Source: Sarcophilus harrisii (lineage: Eukaryota; Chordata; Mammalia; Dasyuromorphia; Dasyuridae). Taken from it: a stretch of DNA of 64,000 nt. Of the stretch, positions 22,346 through 33,720 are shown piece by piece. Position 1 is the stretch's first letter; the number at the start of each line of letters is the position of its first letter. The position numbers were made by a program, and so were the translations under genes. The stretch is from assembly GCF_902635505.1 (NCBI RefSeq), contig NC_045431.1, positions 7,037,001 through 7,101,000 on the forward strand, in the 5' to 3' direction. The notes under the pieces were generated by a model that made no database searches, was not told the DNA's origin, and saw only the letters and a list, made by a program, of their open reading frames with translations.

Positions 22346-22730
22346 TACTCTATATCCCATTTGATCCAGTGATATGGGCCACACTGTCATTGCTCATTCC
22401 TGGAACTCTCTCCTCCTCTTATCTCCTCCTCAGGTCTCTCCTCATCCCATCTCTGGCTTCCTCAAATCTTAGCAAAAGTTTCAACTTCTACAATTCTTCT
22501 TAATCTCCCAATTAATCTTATCTTCTCAATAATATCTTCTTAATCTCTGTGCCTCCCTCTGAATTTATCTCCAATTTATCCTGTATATCTCATTAGTGCA
22601 TAATACTTTGCCTGTTGTCTCCCTCATTAGATTGAAAGCTCCCTGAGAATGGGGACTGATTTTTTGCCGTTGTACCTCCAGTGCCTGGCATTTAGCTGGC
22701 ACTGAATAAAGTTTGTTGACTTAACTGGGT
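22346..22730 (+). mobile_element. L2 3' end
   Basis: ttcctggaactctctcctcc, cctcattagattgaaagctc, cagtgcctggcatttagctg, then actgaataaagtttgttgac. Confidence 0.85.
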
Positions 22731-22739
22731 AATTGATGA

Positions 22740-23075
22740 CATGATACTGGAACTTAGTGGAAAGACTGGGGATGGCTATATGAATTTTGGAGTTATTGGC
22801 ACAAAAATGATAACTGATCCCATGGGAACTAAATAAAAAGAGGATGAATGATAGAATATTATGTTACAGCCATACTCAGTGTTTATGTTATGAAAGCAGA
22901 TTCAACAAAAGATATGAGTGATCTGAAAAAAGGAAAGCAGTGACCTCAACATTTTTGAGAGGAGAAAATGCTCAGAAGGAGAAGAAATGATCAACGGAGG
23001 CAGTTTCAGAGGGGGATGAGAGAAAATGGAATCAAGGGAACAAGCAGAGGAGTAAATGAGATCTTATAAAAAATA
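22740..23075 (+). mobile_element. Ancient dispersed repeat, family not named
   Basis: ttttggagttattggcacaa, aaatgataactgatcccatg, then gaggagaaaatgctcagaag and gatcaacggaggcagtttc, in the order of the common family noted at 18640. Confidence 0.5.
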
Positions 23076-23129
23076 AGATTCACAGTCAAGCCAGGCTTGA
23101 AATATCAATGTCCTTGAACAAGAAGTCTT

Positions 23130-23315
23130 TTCCCAGTCCCTCTTCATTCTAGAACTTTTCTTCTACAGATTACTTCTTATTGATCTTATATTAGATTTTA
23201 AACTCCCCAAGGGTATGGACCAGACTTTTTGCCTTTTATTTTATCCACAGAGCTTAGTACAGTGTCTGGCACATAGTAGGCACTTAATAAATGCTCATTG
23301 ACTGACTTTTCCCAG
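23130..23315 (+). mobile_element. L2 3' end
   Basis: tagattttaaactccccaag, cagtgtctggcacatagtag, gcacttaataaatgctcatt. Confidence 0.9.
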
Positions 23316-23984
23316 TTCAATCACCTTTGCCAACAACCAATCATTACTACATTTTATTGATTCTTCCTCCTATCTCTGGTATCTGTTCTCCTTCCTTCTC
23401 CCTCTGCAACTACCCCAGTTTTAGGGGCTTTCTACTTTTCAGACAATTTTTAAGAAAAAGGGAAGATAGTTCCTGCCTCAAGGAGCTTACACTCTAATTG
23501 GAGCAAAAAAGGTGTGTGTGTGTGTGTGTATAATATGCACAAGCTACGTACATACATACATAAAAGTAACCTTAGAGGTACAGCTCCAGTAGTTAGCAGT
23601 ACTGGGAAATTTTGTATAACACTGTAGAGAGGGTGAACATTTAGGAGTCTAAGCCAAGAAGTGCCATTAGGAAGATGGCGCCCAATATAAGTAAGGTACT
23701 AATTATTCTTGATAAAATCAAGTTGACTGGTCCAGAGTTGACAGAACATAGAGTATGTCAAGGAGAGTGTGTAAAATAAGTGCAGAAAGGTATAATACAA
23801 TTATATTCTTGGGCACTTAAATGAATACTGAGCCGTCTTTGAAAGCTCATAGAAAATTAGAGGGCTGCACAATTGGATGATCTGATTTTTCAGTCTACAA
23901 GTCAGGGAATTTGATCTAAATTCCTGAAATCGTTCAATATTATTAATGAAGTGATAGTGATTGAGAATGAGGGAACAGGGTTTA
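23316..23984. other. Intron sequence with a short (TG)n
   Basis: An ancient-repeat phrase (caaggagcttacactctaat) at about 23478 and (TG)n at 23512-23530. Otherwise nothing recognised. Confidence 0.5.
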
Positions 23985-24210
23985 GAGCTCAGGATTTGGA
24001 CTTGGGAAAACCTAGTTCAAATATATCTTCAGACACCTACTAACTGTGTGATCCTGGGCAAGTCACTTAACCCTGTTTTGCCACAGGTTCCTCAACATAA
24101 AATGAGCTGGAGAAGGAAATGGTCAACCACTTCTGAATTTCTGCCAAGAAAACTCCAGATGGGGTCACAGAGAGTTGGACAGGACTAAAAACAACTAAAC
24201 AAGAAAAAGA
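23985..24210 (+). mobile_element. Marsupial CORE-SINE
   Basis: actaactgtgtgatcctggg, aaaatgagctggagaaggaa, ctgccaagaaaactccagat, gagttggacaggac. Confidence 0.9.
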
Positions 24211-24479
24211 CATGATTTAGAGAAGGCGTGAGAAACAGCATGGCTCTTTCTGTTATCCAGTTCAGTCCAATCTAAAGCAACCACCATCTCCTCAGCATCT
24301 AATACAATCAAAAACACTGTATCTTATGAGAGACAAAAGAAAGTTTCTTTCCTACAGGCATTTACATGCTGTACTTTCTAATACGATATAATTAGACGAA
24401 ATTAGAAGTTTTCTAATTCACAATAACCAACAAACATGTTTTCTTTTCTTTTCTCTCTTTCTTTTTTTGCATTAATTCC

Positions 24480-25110
24480 CCTGATCTAGGGATAAAGAAA
24501 ATACCAACAGAGTTTACTTGGATTTTTAGCAAAACATTCAATAAAACTTTGACTATGATTGTGGAAAAGACATGGGCTAAACAATAATACAATTAGGGGT
24601 CCAAATTGGTTGAATTAGACCCAATGAATGGTGGCCTTTTTTTAAAAAAAAAATACATAATTATTTTTAACATTCTTTTTCAATTCTGAATTTTAGATTC
24701 TCTCTCTTCCTCCCAAAGCACTATGGTTTCAATTATACATGTGAAATCATGCAAAACATTTTTCATATTCGTCATGTTTCCAAAAAATAAGAGAAATAAA
24801 GAAATCCTACTTCACTTTACTTGGAGTTCATGAGTCCTCTGGAAGTGAATAGTATTTTGTCATCATGAGTCACATAGGATTTTCTTGAGCCATTTTATCG
24901 ATCAGAGTAATCAAATCTTTCAAAGTTGATCATCAGTACAACATTACTGTTAATATACAAAATGATTGCCAGGTTCTTCTCACTTTGGCTTTGTATTAGT
25001 TCATTTTAGCTTTATTAGTTTTTTTTGAAATCCACCTTCCCCAATGAATACTTATTAATGGTTCAGTGAACCTGGCATATGTTCTCCACTGAAGTGCCCC
25101 AATAACCCCC
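24480..25110 (+). mobile_element. CR1-superfamily LINE, reverse-transcriptase remnant, interrupted by L1
   Basis: gtttacttggatttttagca, then aaaacattcaataaaacttt, reads like the CR1/L3 RT motif (VYLDFSKAFD-like). After an old L1 insertion, ttaatggttcagtgaacctg and ctgaagtgccccaataa read like the downstream NGS..SSGVPQ motif. The frames are decayed. Confidence 0.6.
24636..24985 (-). mobile_element. Old L1 3' end (antisense), nested in CR1
   Basis: tcaattctgaattttagatt, ttatacatgtgaaatcatgc and tcaaagttgatcatcagtac are in L1 3' UTR order. It separates the two halves of the CR1-like remnant. Confidence 0.65.
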
Positions 25111-25235
25111 TCCCCCCCCCCACAGTTCTAGGAATGAGGAATGACAGTACAGCCCATGTCATTGGATCAAATGGGATGTAAAGTAGAGTAAGAGTAGAGT
25201 AGAGTATGGATGGGGTTAAGGGTAGGAAATGGGAG

Positions 25236-25357
25236 GAAGTTTTCTAACAGTCCTTTGACCCTTAGCTCCTCTTTCTTATTCACCCAGTAAGTTACCACAT
25301 AGGGTGATTTCTCTGTGTACATTTCTTGCATGTATTCCACAAGAGAAAGAAAAGGTT
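25236..25357 (-). repeat. Unclassified repeat, inverted partner of 22196-22345
   Basis: See 22196. An L1 then landed at the end of this copy; the interrupted sequence resumes after 25558 with accc, as in the uninterrupted partner. Confidence 0.7.
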
Positions 25358-25558
25358 AGGGTTAGGGTATCTAATTTATATTTTAATATATTTAACATCT
25401 ACTGGTCATCCTGCCATCTGGGGGAGGAGGTGGGGGGTAAGAGGTGAAAAATTGGAACCAGAGGTTTGGCAATTGTTAATGCTGTAAAGTTACCCATGCA
25501 TATAACCTGTAAATAAAAAGCTATTAAATAAATAAATAAAAAAAGAGAAAGAAAAGGT
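25342..25558 (+). mobile_element. Very short L1 3' end with telomere-like filler
   Basis: A 15-bp target duplication (agagaaagaaaaggt) flanks the insertion. L1 3' UTR begins at about gtatctaatttatatttt and ends in an A-rich tail. Between the left target copy and the L1 lie 11 bases, tagggttaggg, not found in the other L1 copies here. Confidence 0.9.
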
Positions 25559-25756
25559 ACCCAATGTACAATGTAGATCAATTATTTATTTCGTGTGTGT
25601 GTGCGTGCGTGCCTTAACATTTTAATGAAATGATGAAAGCATAGGTAGTATGCACAGTCAGTGGGAAGGTTATCACAAACTGGGAGGGAAAGTAATGCTC
25701 TGAACACTAGAATAAAGATTCAAAAAGATCTTGTCTGTTAGGCTAGATCACTGGGA
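25559..25756. other. Single-copy intron sequence
   Basis: A short (TG)n lies at about 25593-25610. Nothing else recognised. Confidence 0.4.
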
Positions 25757-25920
25757 TCTATCTGCCAATTTCTTTTTATTATTATAACTTTTTATTGACA
25801 GAGCCCATGCCTGGGTAATTTTATTTTTTACAACATGATCCCTTGCACTCACTTCTGTTCCGACTTTTCCCCTCCCTCCCTTTACCCCCTCCCCCAGATG
25901 GCAAGCTATCTGCAAAAATT
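25757..25920 (-). mobile_element. Short L1 3' end, second 3' UTR type
   Basis: ataactttttattgacagag, cccatgcctgggtaatttt, then cccttgcactcacttctgtt. This 3' UTR differs from the majority type (atttacaagatatatgcatg) and matches the young copy at 59.9 kb. The flank ctatctgc is repeated on both sides. Confidence 0.85.
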
Positions 25921-25934
25921 AATTTGAATGTAGA

Positions 25935-26640
25935 GATAACTTTGAGAGTTCCAAAAAAAATTAACTTAGTATCACTTGCTGTATGACTGTAGCAGCCCGT
26001 CTGAATAGATTACCAACTACTAAGAATGAGTAGAGTGATGCAGCAACCAAGAAGCTTCCTTTGATCTGAAGCTCCATGAAGAGGAGAGGCAAGAGTTGCT
26101 CTATGAATAAAGCAGTGATAGTGTCACTGGGCTTTGCCCTGGTCAGATCACATCGAAAATATTGAATTTGGGGCAAGACATTTTAAGAAGCACCTCGGTA
26201 AGCTTGGTATTGCATTGAGGAAGGCAGCCAATATAGTGGAAGACCTTAAAATCATACTCTGTGAGTATTACTTGAAGGAAGAGATGTTTGACTGAGAGGG
26301 ACTGGAAGATTAGAAGCCAAAATAATTGTTTTTAAGTGTTTCAAATACTGTCTTGGAGGAGAAGACATTAAACCTTTATTGTTGTGTTAGGGGATAGAAC
26401 TTAGAGCAATGGAGACGTTTTAAAGAGGCAAATTTGTTTATATTGGCAAAAGGGAAAAGTTTCTTAATCATTCAAACCCTCCTGCAACAGAAATGGAATG
26501 GAGTCTCTTGAGAGGCAATGAGTTCCCCACTCCCTGAATTGTTGGAGACCTAGCAGTTAACATGAAGAGGTTTTCTTAACCATATCAGGGAAGGGATTTT
26601 CAACAAGTTGGTTAAACTGTTCTGCTGGACAGAGGGATGA
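25935..26640 (+). mobile_element. CR1-superfamily (L3-like) LINE 3' end
   Basis: ccctggtcagatcacatcga, aatattgaatttggggcaag, gtgtttcaaatactgtcttg, agaggcaaatttgttt and aatggaatggagtctcttga follow the order of the CR1/L3 3' ORF end. Confidence 0.75.
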
Positions 26641-27932
26641 GCTTTTAACTCCTTAGGAATTGGCATTTTGTATTTACTTAGTCTACTCGAATGCTACATC
26701 CAATGCTCATCCCACTTCCCTCTTCCTAAGACAAACTATATCCAGCTTTCATAAAATCCCTTTTGATAAAAAAAGCATGGTTACTCAGGTAGGACAAGGG
26801 CTATATTGGCAAAAAGTATACAATTTTGAAAATCCCAAACTCCTTGGTTTGCCAAAAACATAGTCATTATAAAACCAATCAAGAGTCTTCGTTTTATGCT
26901 TTGGGAAAGTTTAAAATGAGGGTAGACACTTTGGCATCGAGTATATTTTGCTTAACAACTTTTTATAAGCTTTCTCAGACTTTGAGGAAATGAAAGGAAA
27001 AGTATAGAATTTTTCATGGGAAAGAGCCTCAATATAAAAGGAATAAAAACTGTTCTGGGGAAGTGATTTCATATGGGGAAGCTATTATTGAAACCAAGAG
27101 TGATTGAAAAACAATGGGGAAGGAGGGCTAGGGAAGGGAGGGTGATGGAGGGTTCTCTGTGTTTGAAAGAGTAAAGGGAAAGTACACATGTTTGAAGTTA
27201 CTCTTATCTTACTGGACAAGATGGGGTTATCAGTGTTTACACCAAAGCATCTGATACGTTCTCTATGTGTGTAAATATCAGGGAATCTTCTCTCTGTATT
27301 CAAGAGGTATCCTCTTAAAAACTGAGAGGAGAGGAGATCCCTGTCCATTTCAACCCAGATTTTAAGACATCCTATTGGTAATATCTGCTTAATCCCTCTG
27401 AAACAAAACAAAAAAAAAGTGTTCAATGTGTTCAAAATGTAACTTAAAGTAAAATAAAAATTCTAAATTTTTATGAAATGATAAAAAAAAGTATTTTAAA
27501 CTGTAAAGACATCAAAATATAGTTATCAAAATTTACATAATTCATTTGAAATTTCCAGCAGTGTTTTTTTTATTTGTTTCTGGTCTGCTCCAGCATCTCT
27601 CTTTTCTGTAGAGTTGTTAAAAAAATCTCATTAGCCTTTTCCTTTTTCTCTTTGGACTTCTTCCTTCTTTGAGTTTGGGCTCTGAATTTAGAGGAACAAG
27701 CAAAGCATAGAATTGTGTCAATATCCTCTGTGGTCCTGTTACTATCTCCCTTATCTTCTTCAGACTTAAAAACAAATCATGTGGTAGTGAAGGACCACGA
27801 GTAGTGCCAGCTACAGCATCTGGGTTGATGTTAGAGGGCCACAGATAGTGGGGGAACTCTGGGTAAGGTATAAAACCCTTCAGCCCAGAGGGAACCTGCT
27901 GACAATGTCTGGTTTGGCTCTCCACCTCCCTT
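26641..27932. other. Intron sequence, nothing recognised
   Basis: About 1.3 kb single-copy. Minus-strand open frames of 116 and 102 codons (27085-27435, 27617-27925) have no recognised domain. Confidence 0.5.
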
Positions 27933-28229
27933 TAGTGTTCTTGCCTTTCCTGAGAAGTCAAGGAGGGTATGACCACCTGTGTTCTATAATTCTCTATTTC
28001 TAGTCCTCTCAGCCCTTAAATACCTCAGTATGATTACATCATTACAGCACACTAAGCCTGTGCCAACTAGAGAACCATTACATCATTACAGCACACTAAA
28101 CATGGGCCAACTATAAGCACCCTGCTATTGATATGTAAACACCTCTTACTGTAAATATCCCTTGCTTCAAGTAGACCACAGGTGATTACACCTCCTTGAC
28201 TTCTTAGGAAGGGTGAGAACACCAAAAGG
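27933..28229. mobile_element. Short element with about 48-bp terminal inverted repeats
   Basis: gagaagtcaaggaggg at the left and cctccttgacttctt at the right lie in inverted arms of about 48 bp that match at roughly 80%. Inside is a 44-bp direct repeat (attacatcattacagcacac, at 28035 and 28079). It fits a non-autonomous DNA transposon, but no family is named and target duplications are unclear. Confidence 0.5.
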
Positions 28230-28249
28230 AGATGATCATGCCCTCCTTG

Positions 28250-28765
28250 GAGATTCTGTGCCGATAAGGTGATGAAAATTTCAGTTAGGATGGCAGCTCT
28301 ATGAACGGCAAAAAGGGAGTGGAGAGGAAAGATGCTGTGGAGAAAGAATTGCCAAACATGGCAATAATTGCCTATGAGGTGTCAGGGAGAATGAAGAGTT
28401 GAAGATGCTCCTGTTGATATTAATCTAGGTTAGTAAGAAAATACTATTCCCCTTAACAGAAAAAGACAAAATCTGGGGGCGAATCGGTTTTATCAGAGAA
28501 GAAATGAAACCAGTTTTTGACATGTTGACTTTGAGAAAGATATCTGTGCTAGTTCCAGGGGCAGGGATAGGATTTCAGCAGGGAGATTAGACCTTTCTCT
28601 GAGAATCATAGAGATGATCCTTGAATCCATGACATTTGTGGAGTTTATTCAGAGAGAGTGGGTAGAAAAAGAGAGGAAGTGGACGCAAGAAAAAGCTTGG
28701 GCACACCTAGTATAAAAGGCAGGATGGGCATGGAAGGGAGGAGATGCATAATGACAAAGATTTGG
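28250..28765 (+). mobile_element. Ancient dispersed repeat, family not named
   Basis: gaccaca-free remnant in which gacatgttgactttgagaaa is the clearest match to the family described at 18640. Confidence 0.45.
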
Positions 28766-29139
28766 CAAAGAAGCAGGAGAAGAACAAGAGGAGCAAACAG
28801 TTGGGGTACATTTTCACTTTCATCCACTACAGTAGTCGTACAGGAGCTTACTGGGACACCAGCCATTCCCGTGTCCCCTTTATATTCTCCCAAGAACATC
28901 TAGGAAAAGTGCTGGAGCCTTTCTTTTGGTTCTTTCAACAAATGCTGTGCATGGCAGGCTATCAGGGAGGCTTTAAATCCTTCACTCAAGATCTTTCTGC
29001 CCTGTCCTTCTTGGGAGTTTTGTGTCTTCCTTTATCTGTAGATCATCATTGGCAAGAGGCTGAAACCTACTTACACCCACCATTTTTGCCTTTCCTTTCC
29101 CTGTGGATCACTTGCATATTCAATCCTTTAGAGATGGTC
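28766..29139. other. Intron sequence, nothing recognised
   Basis: Lies within a 153-codon + frame (28744-29205) that shows no domain. Confidence 0.4.
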
Positions 29140-29330
29140 TGTCCTCACCCCCTCCACATTTCTTATTCAACTATAACTTCTCTTCCAATCCTTCTACTCT
29201 TCTAAAACTGCTCTCTTACTAAGATGGCCAATAAACTCATCATTGTTGGCTTCTTGCCAGTTCTCCTTCTTGAACCATCTGTACCTTTTGGACCATATCA
29301 ACTACTCTATCCTCCAAAATACTTTTCTCT
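29140..29330 (+). mobile_element. L2 ORF2 remnant
   Basis: cttctaaaactgctctctta, then gttctccttcttgaaccatc, follows the order of the L2 reverse-transcriptase region upstream of its LDLSAAFD motif, strongly decayed. Confidence 0.4.
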
Positions 29331-29334
29331 TCCC

Positions 29335-29680
29335 TCATTTTTCATCTTATTGTTCTCTGCTTGTTTCTACTCTCCATCTGCCTCCCTGTCTTCCTTCTTC
29401 TCTTCCCTTCTTTTCCTACCCTTCCTCCTCTTTAATACTTTCTCCTTTCCTCCTTGCCTCCCTTCCTCATTCTCTTCATTCCTTTCTCCCTCTTTCTGTC
29501 TCCCTTTTTTTCCATATCTCTTCATTCTTTCCTCCTTTCTTCTTTCATCCTCTTTCCCTCCCTTCTTTGTTTTCTCTTCTTTTCCTCCCTTTTTTCTCCA
29601 TTCTTTTTTTCTTTCCTCTCTTTTCTTCCCTCACTTCCTCCCTCTCCCTCTCCCTCCCTTCCTTTTTTTGAAGGGGAAGG
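29335..29680. repeat. Polypyrimidine (CT-rich) tract
   Basis: CCTT, TTCC and CTCC blocks over 340 bp. They give false Ser/Phe/Leu-rich frames. Confidence 0.95.
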
Positions 29681-29999
29681 GGAAGATATGGAATTGCTTT
29701 TAATTCTGGTCTAGGTAAAATGTATGAGGTATTATGGCTTCACAGGAGCTGAGCCCATGAGCAAATAGAGAAATACAAAGCATTGGAAAGTCCACCAGCC
29801 CTCCTTGGATGAAACTGAGTTTGGAGTTACCATCAAGGTATCTCTCAGTCAATGTCTTTCTCCCTCAGTGTCCTCCACAGTCTCCTCCAGACTAAAAACA
29901 CCATCTTGTAAGTCAGACTCTCTCTGGAAGGTAGACCTTGCAGCTGCAGAAAAAGCTATTGTCTTTTCATTAGATCCATATTGTCAATTTTTCAAATTA
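29681..29999. other. Single-copy intron sequence
   Basis: Nothing recognised. Confidence 0.4.
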
Positions 30000-30255
30000 A
30001 AATTTATTTTTTCAATTAATAAGCATGCTTTTTTTTATCCTTTCCAACTCTATTGAAGAAAAGAAAAACATCCTTGTAATTAATGTACATAAATCAAGCA
30101 AAGCAAATCCCCCCCCTACTGGCCATGTCCAAAAATATGCATCTTATTCTGCATTTATAGTCCATAACTTCTCCAACAAGAGTTTGGTAGCATTTTTGTC
30201 ATCAACCTTCTGGAATTATGGTTGATTATTTCATTTACCAGAATTCTTAAGATGT
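30000..30255 (-). mobile_element. Old L1 3' end (antisense)
   Basis: aaatatgcatcttattctgc, tttatagtccataacttctc and tttttgtcatcaaccttctg match the order of an older L1 3' UTR; a similar type recurs near 59580. Confidence 0.6.
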
Positions 30256-30510
30256 TCGAAGACCAATATAGACTGATATCTTTAATTTGCTTTGATACAA
30301 AAATTTTAAATACAATATTATCGAAGAGGTTACAGCAACATATTTTTTTTTAAAAGATTGTACATTATGATGAGGTGGGATTTATAGTAGGAATACTGTT
30401 AGTTCAATATGAGGAAAATTATAAATATTATTAACCATATTATTAAGAACACCAAAAACAATGATTAATATTATCAATAGATGCAGAAAAACTTTTGGGA
30501 AAATAAAATC
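30256..30510 (+). mobile_element. Old L1 ORF2 reverse-transcriptase fragment
   Basis: The translation follows L1 ORF2: DQYRLISLICFDTKILNTIL, SKRLQQHI, then MMR-WDL and a match to the IDAEKAFDK stretch (atagatgcagaaaaactttt). Several frames are needed, so it is a decayed relic. Confidence 0.85.
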
Positions 30511-31004
30511 TTTTTATAGTTAAAAAAAAACACACTAGAAAACACAAACCACAAATGAATCTTTTCTAATATTTTTCAAAATACATTTATACTATATTTT
30601 AATTAACCTCTTTCTGAATCTCCTTGATTCTCTCTGTATAAATTTATTTTAGTTCTTTCTTGTTACATCTGCTAAAAATTCAACTTTTTTTTTTTAATCT
30701 TGGTTTTGCCATTAATCTCTTTTGCAGGTAGAAATATCCATTTTTCTTCTTCAAAGCTTTTGGCTTTCTGCTTTCCTATGACAGACATCTTTAAATCACT
30801 TTTTAGTGGGTCTCCCCTTGATTTCATCTTTCCTATCATATTTTTGAAAACTTTCTGACAGGAATTTGTTCATGCTTCATAAGCCTCTTGTCAAATTTCC
30901 CAGATTTTGAGAAGCAATTTTCAACTCTTTATCCTTCCACAATTGGAAAAAGGTGTTATCTTTAGTTTATACATCACAACTTCTAGTCCACATAATAAGT
31001 GAGG
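30511..31004. other. AT-rich intron sequence, nothing recognised
   Basis: May be further decayed L1, but I cannot support it. Confidence 0.4.
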
Positions 31005-31150
31005 TAGCATAGTAGTTAGACTGCTGGGTCTGGAGTGGGGAAGACCTGAATTCAAGTCCAGACACTAGCTGTGTGATCCTGGGCAATCACTTAACCCAAA
31101 TCTGCCTCAATTTCTTCTACTGTAAAATGGGGATAAAATAACACAGCCAC
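31005..31150 (+). mobile_element. Marsupial CORE-SINE
   Basis: gaggtagcatagtagttaga, cactagctgtgtgatcctgg, ctactgtaaaatggggataa. Confidence 0.85.
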
Positions 31151-31544
31151 CAGCTGATTCACTGACTTAAACAAATTATGCCAATTGTAATAATTGTGTA
31201 GGTTCCTTTCTCCTAAAAGGTTCCTCCTTTCCTTGTTGATTGCAAGTTCATTAGAATTTTGCCTTTTTGCTAAAGCATTATCATGGAGTTCGCCCCTTGA
31301 CCTGGTGATAGTTTGAATCTGTGAATTCATCTCAAATGACTCCCCACTTTCTGTGATTCCCTCACTGAAAACCTCCACTTTGACTTTCCACCACCACCTC
31401 AGCTTTTCGAATTTTGACTGAGAACTCCTTTAATGGCCTGCCCTTTAAAGGGTTTGTATTTTCACTCAGATGCAAATTTATATCCAACCTCTCTTTCTTC
31501 ATATAAAGTCTTTGCCCCTATCTAATAATTGTTCTAATCCATCA
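31151..31544. other. Single-copy intron sequence
   Basis: Nothing recognised; a 95-codon minus frame here has no domain. Confidence 0.4.
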
Positions 31545-31700
31545 ACTAATCAGTAAGCAGTTATTAAGCACCTACTATGTGCCAGGCACTGTGCTATTCA
31601 CTAATGATGACTTAAGGGAGTATAAAAAGAAAAAGAGGAAAAAAAAAACCCCAACTGTTCCTGTCTTCAGAGAGCTTACATTTTATTAGTAAAGTCATAC
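31545..31700 (+). mobile_element. Ancient dispersed repeat, family not named
   Basis: Best-preserved copy: attaagcacctactatgtgc, caggcactgtgctattcact, then cagagagcttacattttatt. Confidence 0.6.
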
Positions 31701-32229
31701 ATTGAGGATTTTGCTCAACCCTCCTAAGGATCATTGTTTAACATTAACAGACTTAGGCTGGTTTAGATAGCTCATATGTTGGTTGCCATATGTAACACTC
31801 TGTCATGGGTTCTGGGAGCAAGCTCTATTCCTGTGGCCTGCCATGGGAAGTCCCCAAAAGAGTTCTAAGACATAGATGCCTATTTTCATTGTTTTTTCAC
31901 TTGAATCTATTTCCCTTGCAGATCTCCTGAACTGGTCATTCTTGGCTCAGGGGCTAGTTGTCTTTGACACAGCCACCTTGTCCTGCCGCCCTCCTGAAGA
32001 TAAAGGCATTGCTTTATCTCCCCAGAGAGCTTCAGGACTGAGGGCATGGAGCTGCAGAGACCACAGGGTGCTCAGCTCAGTTCCTCAGCTCCTGCCTAGG
32101 GTGAGCACAAACCCACTACGTATATATTTCCACTTTAAATATATAAAAACTGAAAATAAGACAAAGACAAGGATAATGTCATGTGAGGAAATAAATGAAA
32201 ATATTTAACGTAGGAGAGAAGAGATGGGT
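31701..32229. other. Intron sequence, nothing recognised
   Basis: Contains a 110-codon + frame (31876-32208) without domain signal. Confidence 0.45.
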
Positions 32230-32365
32230 TAGATGATAGAAGTATGTCTGAAGGGCTGTCATGGGAAAAATGGATTAGGATTGTTTTATTTGGCTCCAAA
32301 GGGTAAGAAGGAAGAGCCCAAAATGGAAGTGAGAGGGTAGAAGGTTCTATCCCCAAATGGCAAAA
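32230..32365 (+). mobile_element. CR1-superfamily LINE 3' fragment
   Basis: gaagggctgtcatgggaaaa, ttgttttatttggctccaaa, then gggtaagaaggaagagccc, the same family as 25935. Confidence 0.65.
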
Positions 32366-32464
32366 GTTCTCTTGTTAAGTAGTGAGTCCCCCATTGTAGG
32401 AAGAATGTAAACAGAAGCTGGACACTAGAGGAAAGATTCTTGGCTTAGGAAGGAATGAATGGGA

Positions 32465-32590
32465 GAAAAAACATTTATTAAAGACTATTTACTAAGAACT
32501 CTGCTAATCACCAGGGATAGAAATATACAACAATTCAGCCCCTGACTCAAGGAGCTTACATCCTAATGGAAGCCCCAGCATCTGTAGGGG
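32465..32590 (+). mobile_element. Ancient dispersed repeat, family not named
   Basis: ctctgctaatcaccagggat, then actcaaggagcttacatcct. Confidence 0.5.
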
Positions 32591-33259
32591 AGTAGTGTGC
32601 AGGGGAGGAAGTTTTGGTCTGAGAAGTCACAGGGTGAGTGAAACAACGAGTTTAAATTATATCTTGAATATTGGAAAGGAAGGGAGAAGGAAACAGGGGA
32701 CTATGGGGAAATTGGCTTCATTTGCTAAATTGTTAGAGGAAGCTTGATTCAAATGATCAAAGGTAGGGATGTAGAATTCACCAGGGTCACAGAAAAAAAG
32801 CAAGGGCGCTTTCTCCCTTTCCCTTTAGTGCCGAATTCATTTAACTCCCAAACATTTTTCTTGACTACTGGTTGGTTAGAGCACCCTCTTCTGTCTCATT
32901 GTAATATTACTTTAATAGAGCACCCAACCTATTCACGGTGGCCCCCTGGTGTTCATGCTTGCTTAAGGGTCAGCAGCTGAAGGTCACATGTAGTCCTGGG
33001 TCCCTGGGCTGGCCACCCCTGAGGGGGAGCGTGGGTAAGTAAGGTCATGGCTACAGATTCAATTCCTGCGTAGCTCAGTGGTCTTTGATCTCCTCCATGA
33101 CCTCTTGACTGGTCATCTCTCAAATGCTGCTGCTCTCCCTAAGGGGACCCGGCCAGGAAAAGGGGAAAGACTCTGAACTTACCTGCTTTTGGCAACGCTA
33201 CCCAATGTACCTGCCAGAAGGAGGTAGCCCAGCAACAGCAACCACAGAGAGTCTAAAGT
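32591..33259. other. Intron sequence, nothing recognised
   Basis: Single-copy. Confidence 0.5.
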
Positions 33260-33400
33260 CTGCTCAGGGCTTCATGTAGTTTATTTCATTTGTGTGTGGT
33301 AGGTAAAACAGACCCATTTCACAGATGAAGAATTTGAGGTGACCAGACTACAGTCTCAAGCTAATCAGATGTGGGGTTTGAATGGGGTCTTTATATCACC
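33260..33400 (-). mobile_element. MIR-type SINE relic
   Basis: acccatttcacagatgaaga, then gatgtggggtttgaatgggg. Confidence 0.6.
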
Positions 33401-33504
33401 AAGCCTAGTACGCTTCAACTTCACTTGCTGCTTTTCATTCTATTGCTGGTTCCAAATGGTGTGTGTTTGTGTGTGCTATCAACAAACCTTGTCCTGCTGC
33501 ATAA

Positions 33505-33720
33505 ATCAGTAAAAAGCACACTACCTTTGGTGTCTAAGATCTTGGGTTTCTACCTTATTTCTGATATTCCCTCTATGACTTTGGGCAAGTTGTTTAAACT
33601 CTCTGGACATTAGTTTTCACATCTGTAAAACGGCTCAGTTTTCACTGTAAAATGGTATAGCAGGACTATATTGTCTTTGAGATCCCACCTTACTTGAAAT
33701 ATGATTCTATGCTGTAACTA
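33505..33720 (+). mobile_element. MIR-type SINE
   Basis: gactttgggcaagttgttta, ttttcacatctgtaaaacgg, then atgattctatgct. Confidence 0.75.

Noticed and set aside
28744-29205. 153-codon plus frame
   Set aside because: Overlaps ancient repeat and L2-like sequence, with no protein family signal.
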